NCBI GenBank assembly: GCA_030052745.1
Contig: JANBVO010000016.1
Span: forward strand, 1 to 64,000
DNA length: 64,000 nt
Direction: 5' to 3'
Source: Pleurostoma richardsiae
Taxonomy: Eukaryota; Ascomycota; Sordariomycetes; Calosphaeriales; Pleurostomataceae
Shown here: positions 47,223 to 58,824 of the stretch, in pieces
How the letters are laid out: every line of letters begins with the position of its first letter
How positions within the stretch are numbered: position 1 is the first letter of the stretch
Notes under the pieces: generated by a model
Database searches by the model: none
Told to the model about the DNA's origin: nothing
What the model saw: only the letters and a program-made list of their open reading frames with translations
Position numbers and translations under genes: made by a program

Positions 47223-47564
47223 TCATCGGTATTCGTCGACGCTGGCCCTGTTCGTCCGCCAGTCCGGGGCGGGGGTGTCCCGCTTGGCGAGGGACCCGAA
47301 CCCGGGCATGGATGAGAAGCGGTTCATCCGCTTGGCGGCCTTGTCGGGGCTGGCGCTGGCGGAGGCTGAGTTGGAGGTGCTGGAGGACGAGGACGTGTTG
47401 GCAGAGGAGCCTGTAGTGTTGGGCGTGTTATAGATGTACTCGCCGTCGACGTAGACGGCGTTGGAGACGAAGGTCGAGCGGCGGTGGCGCCGGCGGGTGT
47501 AGCGCTGCTCGAGGCGGAAGAGCTCGATCTTGGCCTGGAGGCGCTCCATCAGGGAAGGAGCCAT
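47223..47564 (-). CDS. Small basic/Ser-rich protein, 113 aa
   Basis: The start at 47564 is chosen because the ATG lies in a good context (minus strand GCCATGGCT) and is followed by the structured part MERLQAKIELFRLEQRY, a basic TRRRHRRSTF cluster and NAVYVDGEYIY. The 48 residues encoded upstream to 47708 look like untranslated leader. A Ser/Ala/Thr low-complexity linker follows, then a short end MNRFSSMPGFGSLAKR and DWRTNR. No domain is recognised. A compact N-terminal helix plus a conserved-looking YVDGEYIYNTP suggests a real small protein; similar short proteins are, as far as I recall, widespread in filamentous ascomycetes. Confidence 0.65.
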   Translation of the reverse strand: MAPSLMERLQAKIELFRLEQRYTRRRHRRSTFVSNAVYVDGEYIYNTPNTTGSSANTSSSSSTSNSASASASPDKAAKRMNRFSSMPGFGSLAKRDTPAPDWRTNRASVDEYR

Positions 47565-50500
47565 GGCGGACAAGTGTGGGAGGTGGTTGTTCGGGAGGAG
47601 GAAGGTGAGGGATGATGTGTAGCTTCGACGGAAGCTGTCTTCCCAACAATTCGAGGTCGAGATAGAGTGGGTGGGGTGGTCACGCGCTCCGGGAACAAGC
47701 GGCGTCAATTGGGATCAGAGAAGCGTCCTCGGGTGGCGTATTTCGCTGATGTATGTCTGAGAACTTGATATGGTTGCTCCCGCGTGCAGGATGTCCGTCT
47801 GTAACTCCTGAGTCGTGAGGTCTAAGAGTGTTCTGATGCGTGGTTTTTCGGTGTCGTGATGATGGAATCTATCCGGGGATTTCGGGTATATTTCGTGCAA
47901 AATGACGGGCAGCAGTCGGCAGAAACAGCAATGAGATGGAGAATGAACGATGCTTAAAAGGAAAGACAGGTCGACCTGGCCCGGTATGGGTATGATGTCG
48001 TGGCCGAGGTTGGGAATAGCAGCGGGAGGCTGGTATGGGGAGGAGAAGGAAAGGAAGGGGAGGAGATTAGAAGAGAGGGTCGAAGGGGGAAAAAGGGCTG
48101 GATCGATTAACCTTTTGCCTTTGTCTCTCCCTACCCCGACCTGATTCTTCAGTCTCCACCAGACTATTTATTGCCTGGCCTTCCCTTGTTGGCCTCGAAG
48201 CTTGGAGCTTGCGAGGGAAAACCGCGTGGAAGCCCTCGTCCGTCCCCTGCCAGCCTGCCAGCCCCTGGTTGTCTTTGATAACAGGAACCCACCCAGATTA
48301 TAATGCATTGTGCTAGCAGGGCTAAAAGGGGGAAAACCACAGGGATGGACGCGGGCGGGCAGGGTTTGAACGGTCTGTGCCCCGCCACGCTAGTCCCTGT
48401 TAGGCTAGAAGTTTAGAGGCTAGCGTCGCATCGAGCCCAAAGGGGTTAAGAGAGACGCAGGGGCACGAGGGACGTACCGCGCTAGACCAGACTGGGGCAG
48501 CCCGATGTATCTCAATTGTGGATTCTCCTCGAATCCTCCCGCACCCAAAATGCTACGCCCAAATTCCAGGGTGAGGCGGTGCCTCCAAGAGCAGAGTCGG
48601 TGTACTCTCTGTATGACGACTCGACCGTTAGAAGACATTTCGCTGCTGGAATACAGCAGTAGATCCGGCTTGCACGCAGTACGGACTATCCGTATCTCTC
48701 TCCTTCTCTCTCTCCATTGCGGTACTTCATGCATGGCATACGAAGAAGTATCCTGTCTGCCTAGAAGAGGCGGTGTCTCATACGGCTTAGGAAGCGAGCG
48801 GCAGGAAAGACGCAGCCATGATCTGCTATCGATGCTAGGCTTGCTGGCAATCGGCCCACCTATGGCCACCATCGTCTTCGCCGATGACGACGAGCTGCAA
48901 AAGCGCCCCCCGAACTGAGCGAAACTGTCGATACGCATCCGGTTCAGCCGACTGGATCCTGTCGGTCTGTCACCGCCCATCATTATGCGCCGCGCAGCAG
49001 AGTGGGTGGTGGTTGCGTATGTATGGATGGGGTACTGTAGAGATTAACTATGACTTGCATGGCCCTCGGCTGACTGTCTCATCGGCGCCGGGATCGTTTG
49101 ACCGACGAGGATCTTGATTATCCTCTCGATGGCGCAGCAAATGCCGGCGCATGAATGAAGACGTCCCGGCGCATCTCCTCCACCGACAATGGCCGCGGCG
49201 GCTGTCACGCTGATACACTACTGTGTCTCGAAAGTTCGATTTACGTGGGGAGCTACGGTAGTGCTGCACATTGCCCACCTCGCCATAGCCATGTTTCTAC
49301 ACAGCAGCAACAAATGCCTGGCACACACGTGTTCTGCGCTGTTTTCTCGTCCCATTCCCGTCTCTGTTGAGGAATTACTTCGATGCCTGACGAGTGTAGA
49401 CCCGGTTGGGCTGAAGCGGCCACATCCGGCTTGCCCTAGGACCGCCGGGGTATTTATTCTGAGAACAAGGACCTCCGGGGATTACACAGGAGCACTGATC
49501 AACCCTCTCCCTGACATCTTCGTCATTATCTTCGGTCGTCGGTTCGGGTGGCCCACCTGTTCGGTCCGGGCCAGGGAATGTCGTGCTTGCAGGCGCAAGA
49601 GAGCCGCGTTCGAGCCAGCGAACGCCCACTCGGAAGGCCGCCGATTCTTCCCCGGCGGCTGGCTCCTGTGCGTAAACCCCCCGAGCGCTCCAGATGCGTA
49701 CCACGTGGCCTTGGAGGTGGAAGAGGCGGACCGCCTGCGCCGAGGCAAAGACCAGGAAGGCCACACACACCAAGACCAGCCACCGCAGAAGCAAGCCAGA
49801 GAGGCTAGCACACGGATGAGGGGCTTGTCTCCGCTGCATTGAACCCGGTGAGCAAACACGCCATAGGGCGGAGCAGTAACACGGAGCCGCTGAGCTGATC
49901 GTCTCCATGCAAGGCGTTCAAAATGGAAGCCTTTCTCTCCACTTTTCGAGAGAACCCCCCCGTCGCTGTGTTATGCATCTCATCCTCACCTCCCGGTAGT
50001 ATGCGATAGATCTGAGAAGCCGGTCCCCCCGGTGGAGGGTTACGGGCGATGGATGTCCTGCGTCGCCCGCGTGACCATCGGGAGGAGCCTGTCCCCCGCA
50101 GGACCCTCCAGCGATTACAGATGACGAGATCCGGTCGTCATCGCCCATGCCACTGTCTGCTCTACTAAGTTAGGGCTGCGGAGATTGGGGAGCGACTGAC
50201 AGTCCCAATGACCAGAACCGTACTCGCTGCCGTTTTCCGCGCCATTGGGGTGGCTGCACTCTTGTTGGCCGCGCCGCCTCGAACTGACGCGCGAGAGAAG
50301 TGACAGCTCACTTGGCTGTCATGGACGATAGGCGGTAAGAGGCCTGGCGGAGGAAACGCCTCCTTCGGCTTGTGCTGAAGGGCAGGGGTGGCGTCCTCGC
50401 CAGACGAGGGGTTCATTGGGCCCAGACAGGGGGCACTGTATCGACACGTCGCTTGCCGTGCTGATCGACCGCCCGCCTAGCATTGCAGTCTGTTGGTTCC

Positions 50501-51427
50501 GGAATCGAGTCACGAAGCAGGCGCGCAGGGTATTAAGAGCGGCGCAAACGCAGGCAAAGTCACGCAGCCTAGCAAGCCGACAGATGCGGCGGCCGACTTC
50601 GAGGGGGGATCCGATGGAGCCCCAGATGCTATTCTGGTTCTGGTGGGCTCAAAAATGCGTGTCAGCCCGGCTCTACCGTCGCTATGCATGCCTTCACGGG
50701 CGGCGTTGGGCAAGTGACGTGTTCCTGCCCAAGGCCTGCCAATATCATCGTCGGCGTCTGTTATACCCTCAGGGCCCGCCGAGGCGAACATATAAGGCGT
50801 CCGAGGGATGTATCCGAAACCCAGAGGACATCCAACGACAGCTGATCTCTTGCGTGCACACTATGGGCCTACGGCCAATGTTCGATTAGCAGACGGCGTG
50901 TCTGCATTGGAAGCAGCGTCCGGACATCCCTTTGCTCTTCGCTAGCCGGCATTTTCCCTCATTGTCCCTGGCATTATCGTCCATTCCTCAAGTCATCAGA
51001 TTGCTCGACAGAGGGTATACCGACAACCACCCATGTCTCCCGGAGCCCCGTCGCCACTCGTTAGATGTTCTGAGTCCCCTTGCCTGCTGCGCTATTCCAT
51101 TGGACTGTCGTTCCTGCACCGGGCGCCGGATTGACCGAGAGGCAGAGGAAGAGGGCGGAAACGGGAAATAGCTCAGGGGTCTAGTGGCTGATCTTGTGTG
51201 GGAGTGTGTTCGAATTTTCAGAGCCTTCTCTTTCCTCTTCCGACTTCATCTGCCGTCCATCGTCGCTACTAGGCGACCGTCTTCCCCGTGCCAGGAAGCC
51301 GGACTGGCATCACAATTCATCCCGTCACCGTTGGCCACATCACCGGCACAGCGCAGCACCACATCATTCACTTCACATGCGGACCACTCTGTCTCGCTGG
51401 GCAGCAGTGAAGTGCTACTCCTCCGTC
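47565..51427. other. Longest gene-free stretch, 3.9 kb
   Basis: No protein gene can be supported. The first part (48036-48098) is an almost pure purine tract on the plus strand, hence CT-rich on the minus strand, about 470 bp upstream of the small minus-strand gene and probably its promoter. Open frames around 49.2-49.9 kb and 50.4-50.9 kb exist on both strands but lack motifs and start contexts. The stretch could hold non-coding transcripts or regulatory DNA. Confidence 0.5.
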
Positions 51428-52660
51428 ATGGCCGGGTTGACCAATGCACAGTGGCTGCTGCGTCACCACCACCGTGAGGATATAAACGGCACCTACGCCC
51501 GCTGCTCTTCCCCGTCCGTGCAGACTCCACCACCAGAAGAGCCGGAGCTAGACCATCGACGGTCGCCGTTCAGAATGATTGCCTTCCCTGCCGGTAATGA
51601 CGACTTCCGTGCCGCGAGGACGCGTTGTGCGCGAGCGTGTCGAACCTTCAATGACACCCCTGAGGATGCCCCTGCTGAAGAGCGAGTGGCCCGCTGGCTT
51701 GAGTGAGCAGGTTCCTTACATTTGCACTTGTACATATGGCGCCTGGAAAAGTGACGACTCCGGGATCCCTTCGCCAACGAAGGAGACACGTCCTAACGGC
51801 GTTGCTCTCCCTATGCCTACGATCCTAAACCGTTGCACCGCCCTAGCTTCATTTACGGCAATCGCGCATCACTTACCGCTGTCCCTTCTCTCCTTGATTC
51901 CAGTCTCGGAGAGCCCACTGACTCTGTGTCCTCCAGCATCGTCTCTGCCGACCCTCGCCCCAACAACGCCAGCGGCAGGACCAGAAACAGCCACTCGAGC
52001 AGCGACACCACCACTAACAGCAGCCTCAATGCCGGCCCAGCCGCCTCCGGCCCCGCCCCCGCGCGCGGAACGACCTTGGAGCACATGTACGGCAACCCTT
52101 CTCTACGACCGCAGGCACCTTTCGTCAAGCCGCCCATCTGGATGGACTACGGGCTGCGAGTGCGCATCGGCGCCACCTCCTTCGTCAACCGCGGCTGCGT
52201 GATCCTCGACACGCCCGTGGCGGACGTCGTGGTCGGAGAGCGGTGCCATGTCGGGCCCAGCGTCACCATCGCGTCGGTGGGTCACCCGTTGCGGGCGGAG
52301 GACCGGCGCGAGGAGCTGACGGGCCGGCCGGCGAGCTATGGGCAGGGTGTGGTGGTCGGGGATGATGTCTGGATCGGGGCGGGGGTTATCATCATGTGAG
52401 TTTGGCTTGCTCTCCTCCCCGTGTCTCAGACTGCGGAACGAATTGATGGTGCTAAGACGAAGCGCGAAACCAGGGGCGGCGTGACGATCGGCTCGAGGTC
52501 CGTCATCGGCGCCGGCAGCGTGGTCACGGAGGACATCCCGTCTGACTCGGTCGCGGTGGGGGCGCCGGCGAGAGTGGTGCGCAGCCTCGAGGACGAGAAG
52601 CAGACCGAGTTTGAGACGACGGCGTGGACGCTGGAGGAGGCACTGAGGTGTGGCCGGTGA
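51428..52660 (+). CDS. Maltose O-acetyltransferase-like hexapeptide-repeat acetyltransferase
   Basis: The product is 336 aa, a left-handed beta-helix acetyl-CoA transferase of the NodL/LacA/maltose acetyltransferase type. Exons are 51428-51702, 51847-52395 and 52474-52660, both introns (144 and 78 nt) GT-AG and frame-keeping. The N-terminal Mac domain reads [19 protein letters not shown]; a Ser/Thr-rich insert of about 70 residues is encoded at the start of exon 2; the hexapeptide helix begins [18 protein letters not shown] and includes [23 protein letters not shown] (with the catalytic His) and [19 protein letters not shown]. Splicing at 52395/52474 creates IIMGGVTIG, the expected coil. The C-terminus [15 protein letters not shown] is canonical. 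A later start at 51574 would give 288 aa. The acetyl acceptor, usually a sugar or thiogalactoside, is unknown. Confidence 0.85.
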
Positions 52661-54608
52661 GGCAGGGGGTTGATATATCCCTCCCGACTGGCCGCTGCTG
52701 TCCTGGCGAGATGTGGAAGAATAGGAAGGCGACTAATAAACCATAGAAAAAGGCTTTGAATTAGACGGAGTTTTGAGGCGCTGCATGATACCCGGTTCGC
52801 TGCTAGATATACGGTTCTGGGCGGCAGCTGAAGCATTGCTTTGGAGATCTATATCTTGACCTTGCCATGACCTTGACGTATGTGATACCTCCTGGCACCC
52901 CGTTGACTACTTTCACATAGGATATCTCCCGGACCTGCCTCTCATGGATATGACCGGTTCCTGGGACGAAGAATGCATATTGCCTCCAGTTCTAACCCAT
53001 GTTTAACGTCACTTTGCTACGTGGTCCTTTGCATGATAGCACTCTTTGTACCCTTGACTAGAACTCAATGGGCGAAATCGTGAGGACGAACTTTATACTT
53101 GGACTGTCTTTATCTCTTCTCTGTATGATAGAAAGTCTTTGTTTCATCCTTGCATGGTGTATTCCTCTCCAGGCTATATTTCGAGGGGAGTCAAGTCTGG
53201 TCTCCGAGTTGGCGATCTATGCCAAGGCCATGTTTTCCATCACTAGTTTATGCATCGCTGAGCCAAGTTCTTCCCGAGAATAATACACTTCGGAGACAGC
53301 TGTTCATTATACCTGCTTGTTGAGTGAAGGTAGTCTCAGCAAGAGCGGGTAGGGTGGAAAGTTGGACTTACCAGTTATTCATCGTCCTAAACAAAGAGGC
53401 AGCAGCCGGCTGCCTTGCGTACACCGATATCGCCAATGACAGCGCGGCAATATGCCTCGACTTGAGTAACTACACCACTAGAAGCGGGTTGCAGAGTTGC
53501 CTGGTCGATGGCTAGTATGATGCCGCAGAAGGCACAACCAGGCCATGGTAATCTGATCACCATAATTTGGTGGCTAACTAACTTTCCGACATGACGAATC
53601 TATATCTTCACCTTCTGATAGGCCTGTTGAACTCCAGCCCTCCCTCTCAACTGGTCCTGGGAGATGCAGGGATAATGCTAGTTTGGAAAACAAACTATCC
53701 TGACTCGAGATAGGCGCCCAACTCATTGGGAAATATCGGCCTTCCTGTCGCAGCCTCAGCTCGAAGGGTTTCCAGATGTGACGCCATCCTTAATTGTTCT
53801 CGTACTTCCGCCAACTTATGTCTCCCGCCTGAATTTCAGTTGCTTGCGTAGCACAGTTCTCACCACTACTCATATCTTGCTTGAGGGTCTCCTAAACTGG
53901 AACCATCTATACGTCTAGAAACAGCCCAGCGAACCCACCAGAATGTCGACTATAAGTCTATGCCAACGCGGACCTTATGCCGATGCAATCTTAGAAGATA
54001 AACTTCTATATCGGAACCCTCAGACGCCCTCTGATCACAGATATCAGATTCATATGCCTAGAGTAATCACTCTTCCTTCAACAAGACGGCTAGGTCCAAA
54101 GAAGCCGCAACAAGGATGATACCCTTGTGATAGACTCGTAAACCTATAAGGGAGGAGGACCACACTCTGGTGCGCTCGTAACACCAGCTACCCCCTTGGA
54201 CTGGGGTTAGGCCAGCCCACGGTGCAGTCAAGGTGAACCCTTATTTGGTCGCATTACCTCCACACAATCCTCCACGCTTGTCACATCAAAGATTGGTGAT
54301 AGACCCCATGATAACCTCCTGCTGCCTCTTTTGAATTCTAGCTATGTGCGGGGCATGGAACATCCTATCTCCATTGCCTGATTACCGACTATGCTATTTG
54401 CCGAATAGTTACTTCAATTGTCTCCAAGGAGCCGATAGTTGGAGCAGGCTTCGGGCCACGCCAGAAACTCGGGCTGGACCCCGCTCCGTGAGCGGGAGTA
54501 TTTTTGAGCACCGGCTTCAGTGAACATAACCTCAACCGTGATCCGTCTGCGAACCCGTGATGGCAATCTCTCTGCGTATTTCGAATTTTATCTATCGGAG
54601 AATCTATC
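52661..54608. other. Intergenic, 1.9 kb, A/T-richer
   Basis: No gene or repeat is recognised. Composition is more A/T-rich than in the coding flanks, with many stops in all frames. Confidence 0.5.
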
Positions 54609-55569
54609 ATGGAGGCTGATCTTGCTGAGCTCAAGCAACAGGTAGCGGTGCTGCAGAAGGAGTTGTCTCGTGTTGCCGGTATGATCATGGTCCACCCCCG
54701 GGCACGATACCCACCATGCATACTTACACGTCTTTTATAGATGAAGCTGAAGTCCGGAAGACTCACTTCAAGTATGGCTACTATCTCGACAAGTGCCTAT
54801 ACAATGAGGCAAGTCATTGCAGCTCCAGGAAAGTACCGCGATTAACAATCTGTAGGTAGTTGATATGTTTGCCGACCACCCAGACACCTATGTTGAGTTT
54901 CTGGGGTCGCGTTACCGAGGCAAGGAGGGTGTGAAAAGACTCTACCAAGGCCGTTTCCAGAACACCTTTGTCAAGGGACGCAATGGACCCGTCCACGGCT
55001 TCCTGCTGGACCACATCATGATGCAAGACATCGTCGATGTCGATCCAACTGGAACGCACGCCTGGTGCCGCATGCGCGCCCTGATGCAGGCGGGGACACA
55101 CCAGTCGATCCAGGAAGAGCATCCACGGGGCCACGCCCAGTGGTGGGAGGGAGGGTTGTACGAGAACGAGTACATCAAGGAGGGAGGTGTATGGAAGTTG
55201 TTCAGGTACAGATACTTCCCGTTCTGGCATGCCGACTTTGAGAGCGGTTGGGCGCACACTAAGAAGAACTACGTGCCCTGGCCAACCAAGACGTATCCCG
55301 AGGATCCCCTCGGACCGGACGAGTTGCTGGAGCAGAAGATGCTGTGGCCAGACACCAGGGTCATTCCGTTCCACTACCCTCATCCCACCACGGGTAAACC
55401 GGTTGCGGCTGATGACCTCAGGGCGCCGAGATGGGGCAAGGATGCCAGCACGGGTGATCCACCCCTGAACCTCAACCTTCCAGAGGGTCAGAAGAGGCCT
55501 GGTGTCACGGATGAAGAGTCTACTCCGGGCACAAAGGTGTTACCTGAGCTGGCTCAGAAAGGATACTGA
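54609..55569 (+). CDS. SnoaL-like (NTF2-fold) protein with coiled-coil N-terminus
   Basis: The product is 283 aa. Exons are 54609-54678, 54741-54808 and 54856-55569. Residues 1-23 (LAELKQQVAVLQKELSRVA) form a short coiled coil. The SnoaL/NTF2-like domain follows: THFKYGYYLDKCLYNEVVDMFAD is the typical helix and catalytic-pocket start, then GKEGVKRLYQGRF, and WCRMRALMQAG / WWEGGLYENEYIKE / WKLFRYRYFPFW strands. A C-terminal 100-residue extension ends in a Pro-rich tail. Intron 1 (62 nt) is GT-AG. Intron 2 (47 nt, 54809-54855) begins GCAAGT and ends CTGTAG, a GC-AG intron with a perfect GC-type donor; no GT donor gives this conserved reading. Proteins of this fold are dehydratases, cyclases or isomerases of small hydroxylated or aromatic compounds; the substrate is unknown. 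It is followed in tandem by a carotenoid-oxygenase-type gene. Confidence 0.85.
54809..54855 (+). other. GC-AG intron in the SnoaL-like gene
   Basis: This 47-nt intron has donor AG|GCAAGT and acceptor CTGTAG, with a branch-like GATTAAC 15 nt before the end. It is required for the reading YNEVVDMF. It is separated here because automatic gene finders that allow only GT donors would miss it. Confidence 0.8.
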
Positions 55570-56237
55570 GTCAATGCTACCCCGAAGGGTTATGTAAAGA
55601 GGCAAGCAGGCGGCATATACGCCCCTGGCGTAAAATGTCCTGTATCTTAGTCTCTGACAGCATCTTAATTGTCGAATTGCATGACTCACTCGTGAGCTCA
55701 GCTTCCAGGAAGACCAAGTATTGAACAGCCGTGACTGTAACACCGAGCCTAATCCGGGTGCCTTTCTGAGACCACTGATGATTTCTCTCCTATCTGATTT
55801 CGCGTCCGTCCCCGCATCCACCTCCGCGGCCGAGAACAAGAGTGTGGAACTGCCGTAGCGTACCCCGCACGCACTACCCCAGATTCACGCCGACATCCAC
55901 CCATGCAGGAGTCCTGGCTTGCACGGGGGAAGCACCTAGACCACCCGGAGGCTGGGCTGAGAAGGGCTTGGGCTTTGTAGCAACCGGCAAGTGGGACCTG
56001 GTAGCACCCCGGGGCTTCCCCCAAACCCGTGCCGCCGAGATAGCGGAAAAACAATGGCGCCTTCAAACCAATATGCGGTCCGGCTCTAGAAGAAGACTCC
56101 GTTGGGTCGGTGGTGCATAGGGATGTTGGAGCTCGTTATATGATCTCTGTCCTTGGATCAATGATCTCAAGGACAGAGATGGGGGATTGTCTCCCGATAG
56201 CTCTAGGACAGACTGCCATAGCACAGCATACAGCGCC
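55570..56237. promoter_or_regulatory. Promoter region of the carotenoid-oxygenase gene
   Basis: No gene is seen. Near its end is the inverted repeat described separately. Confidence 0.4.
56143..56180. repeat. Perfect 13-bp inverted repeat upstream of the oxygenase start
   Basis: The left arm ATCTCTGTCCTTG (56143-56155) and right arm CAAGGACAGAGAT (56168-56180) match at all 13 positions around a 12-nt spacer that itself contains GATC at both sides. It ends 57 bp before the ATG at 56238, so it lies in the 5' untranslated region or core promoter. It could be a dyad transcription-factor site or an RNA hairpin. Confidence 0.85.
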
Positions 56238-58007
56238 ATGGCTCACATCTTCGACATCGCCCCGGCCTTGGCGCCATCTGCGTACAGCGACGGCCGCCTC
56301 GTCGCGCCAGGCGAGACAGTCAGCTTCCCCGACACCGACGTCTTCCGGAGCATGAACAAGCCGTCGCGGTTCGAGGGCGACATTATTGATCTCGAAATCA
56401 CCGGGAAGATCCCCAAGGAGATCGACGGCACCTTCTACCGCGTCCAGCCGGATCACCGCTTCCCGCCGCTGTTCGAGGACGACATCCACTTCAACGGCGA
56501 CGGCAGCGTCACCGCGATCCGCATCGCGCAGGGCCACGCCGACTTTAAGCAGCGGTACGTGCAGACGGAGCGGTACAAGGCCGAGACGGCCGCGCGGAGG
56601 AGCCTGTTCGGCAAGTACCGCAACCCGTTTACGGATCACGAGTCGGTCAAGGGCGTGATCCGGACGGCGTCCAACACCAACATCACCTTCTGGCGCGGGA
56701 TGTTGCTTGCCAGCAAAGAGGACGGGCCGCCCTTCGCCATGGACCCGGCCACGCTCGAGACGCTGGGCAGGTACGACTTCGAGGGGCAGATCCTGGCGCC
56801 GACCTTCACGGCGCACCCTAAGTTCGACCCGGATACGGGCGAGATGCTGTGCTTTGCCTACGAGGCCGGGGGTGACGGCTCAGACTGCTCGCTGGATATT
56901 GCTGTGTGGACGATCAACGCGGATGGTGTCAAGACGGAGGAGGCGTGGTACAAGGCCCCGTTCGGAGGCATGATCCACGATGCCGGCGTGTCGAAGAACT
57001 ACATGGTGTTGCCGCTGACGCCAATCAAGATGGATTACGAGCGGATGAAAAAAGGCGGCGCGAAGTTTGCCTGGGATCCTAAAGAGGACCAGTGGTACGG
57101 CTTGGTGCCGAGGACGGGAGGGAAGCCAGAGGATATTATCTGGTTCCGAGCTGACAACGGTGAGGCTATCTGCTGACACTCATCTCACTGCATAGCTGAC
57201 GACATGTTTGCAGGCTTCCATGGCCACATTGCCGGCTGCTACGAGAATGAGGATGGCCACGTCGTGGTCGACCTGACAGTCGCTGACGGCAACGTCTTCT
57301 TCTGGTTCCCTCCAGATGGCGAGGAAGAGGGGCAGTTCGCAAAGCGCAATAAGCTCAGCAGTCCGACCTGCCGCTGGGTCTTAGACCCAAAAGCCAAGAC
57401 CAACACAAGGATCAAGCCGGCACTCGTATGGGCGACCAATGGCGAGTTTTCCCGCATCGATGACCGGTTCGTCACCAAGAAGTACAAGCACTTCTGGCAG
57501 GCTAAGGTCGATCCGACGCGGCCGTATGACTTCGCGAAGTGTGGGCCGCCCGCCGGCGGGCTGTTCAATTGCGTCGGCCACTACACCTGGGACCCAGACG
57601 ATGAGAAGGCCACCGGCATCGAGGATGTCTACTTCGGCGGGCCAACGCAGACGTTCCAGGAGCCGTCTTTCATCCCGAAGGACGGCGGCGGCGAGGGCGA
57701 GGGCTACCTCATCGCGCTTGTGAACAACCTCGACGTCCTGCGCAACGATGTCGCCATCTTCGATGCGCTGAATGTTGCCGCCGGCCCCGTAGCGGTGATT
57801 CACCTCCCGCTGAAGCTCAAGTTGGGGCTCCACGGCAACTTTGTGGACCACAGAGACATTGAGGCTTGGCAGAAGAGGAGGGCGGCAGACGGGGGGGATG
57901 TCGGACCGGTGAAGGTGGCAACGGAGCCTCTGCCGTGGCAGAAGGCCTTCATGGCCGAGAGTAGGGTCGCCCAGAACGGCGAGAATGGCGGTGTCAATGG
58001 CTCCTGA
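56238..58007 (+). CDS. Carotenoid/stilbene cleavage oxygenase family protein
   Basis: The product is 571 aa, a non-haem Fe(II) dioxygenase of the carotenoid cleavage family that splits a C=C bond in a stilbene, lignostilbene or apocarotenoid. Exons are 56238-57159 and 57214-58007; the 54-nt GT-AG intron joins RADN to GFHGHIAG. The start has a CGCCATGGC context. The four iron-binding His of the seven-bladed propeller are seen in TAHPKFD, MIHDAG, GFHGH and, near the C-terminus, [17 protein letters not shown] and [11 protein letters not shown] are the usual entry block of fungal lignostilbene-dioxygenase-type members, closer to these than to retinal-forming enzymes. No signal peptide, so probably cytosolic. 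Tandem with the SnoaL-like gene, which may mean shared aromatic catabolism. Confidence 0.9.
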
Positions 58008-58824
58008 TCATATGTTGACTTCGGGATCTGTCACAGTCTGCTGAGATTATTGTGAAAGTGTCCTGCGAGGCTGTTGACACAGGAGTTGGGTATCCATCAC
58101 CATGCCGATGTCTGTCGTCTGTTACCTGCCACTTAGCCTAGCGAATATATTAATAGCACAATCTCGGCCTCAGTCTGTTACGTATAAGACCCAATTCATG
58201 TAAATAGTACAAGTTTGTCTGTATAAAGAAACTCTCGACGTCAGAGTCAAATCCGTTAAACTCAAACGTTCTCACATTAAAGGATATGGCTGAAACAAGT
58301 GCCTTTTAGGAATGAACTTCCTTTATGGGTTGGATTTGCGATGGCACTAGCAGCGCAGTTGTCCTACCAAACACAGCTTAGGTGACCGCCGGAAATATTG
58401 ACAAGAGAGTGACGGATATTTGTCAATGGGGTCTTCCAACCTTGTCGTGCTTCCGCTTCCTGCGATAAACATGGCTGTCACGATAGGCATGTGATGCAGC
58501 ACCGAGGACATTTGCCATAATGACAGCTGAGTAATCTTGAACTTCGCCCCGAATACTATTCTTTCTTAGATGACCGATAAATATGTAATAGTCTTTTAGG
58601 AATATAACACCACATTTTTATATTTGTTCTATCTTCACTAGTCGGGACGACCATGTGAATCTCGCAGTGCACGGTTCGATACCTTAAATTTTCGATCCTC
58701 TGGCTTAGGATTCCGAAACAAGTGATTATGGCCGTCAGCATCTGTAGCCGCTGTTACCGCCTTTCGGTTCGCCAAACTCGACCTCGAATCGCAAAGGATT
58801 CCGAAGTATTGCCGGGGAAATCAT
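58008..58824. other. Intergenic, 0.8 kb, A/T-rich
   Basis: No gene is seen. The start of the peptidase gene below is uncertain, so its first exon could lie within the last 100-150 bases. Confidence 0.5.

Noticed and set aside
49375-49908. Minus-strand open frame of 177 codons with one hydrophobic segment
   Set aside because: No recognisable domain, poor start context, overlapping long frames on the opposite strand, and low-complexity Arg/Pro sequence; looks like a G/C-rich chance frame.
50416-50889. Plus-strand open frame of 157 codons
   Set aside because: Arg/Cys-rich with no motif and no sign of splicing to neighbours.
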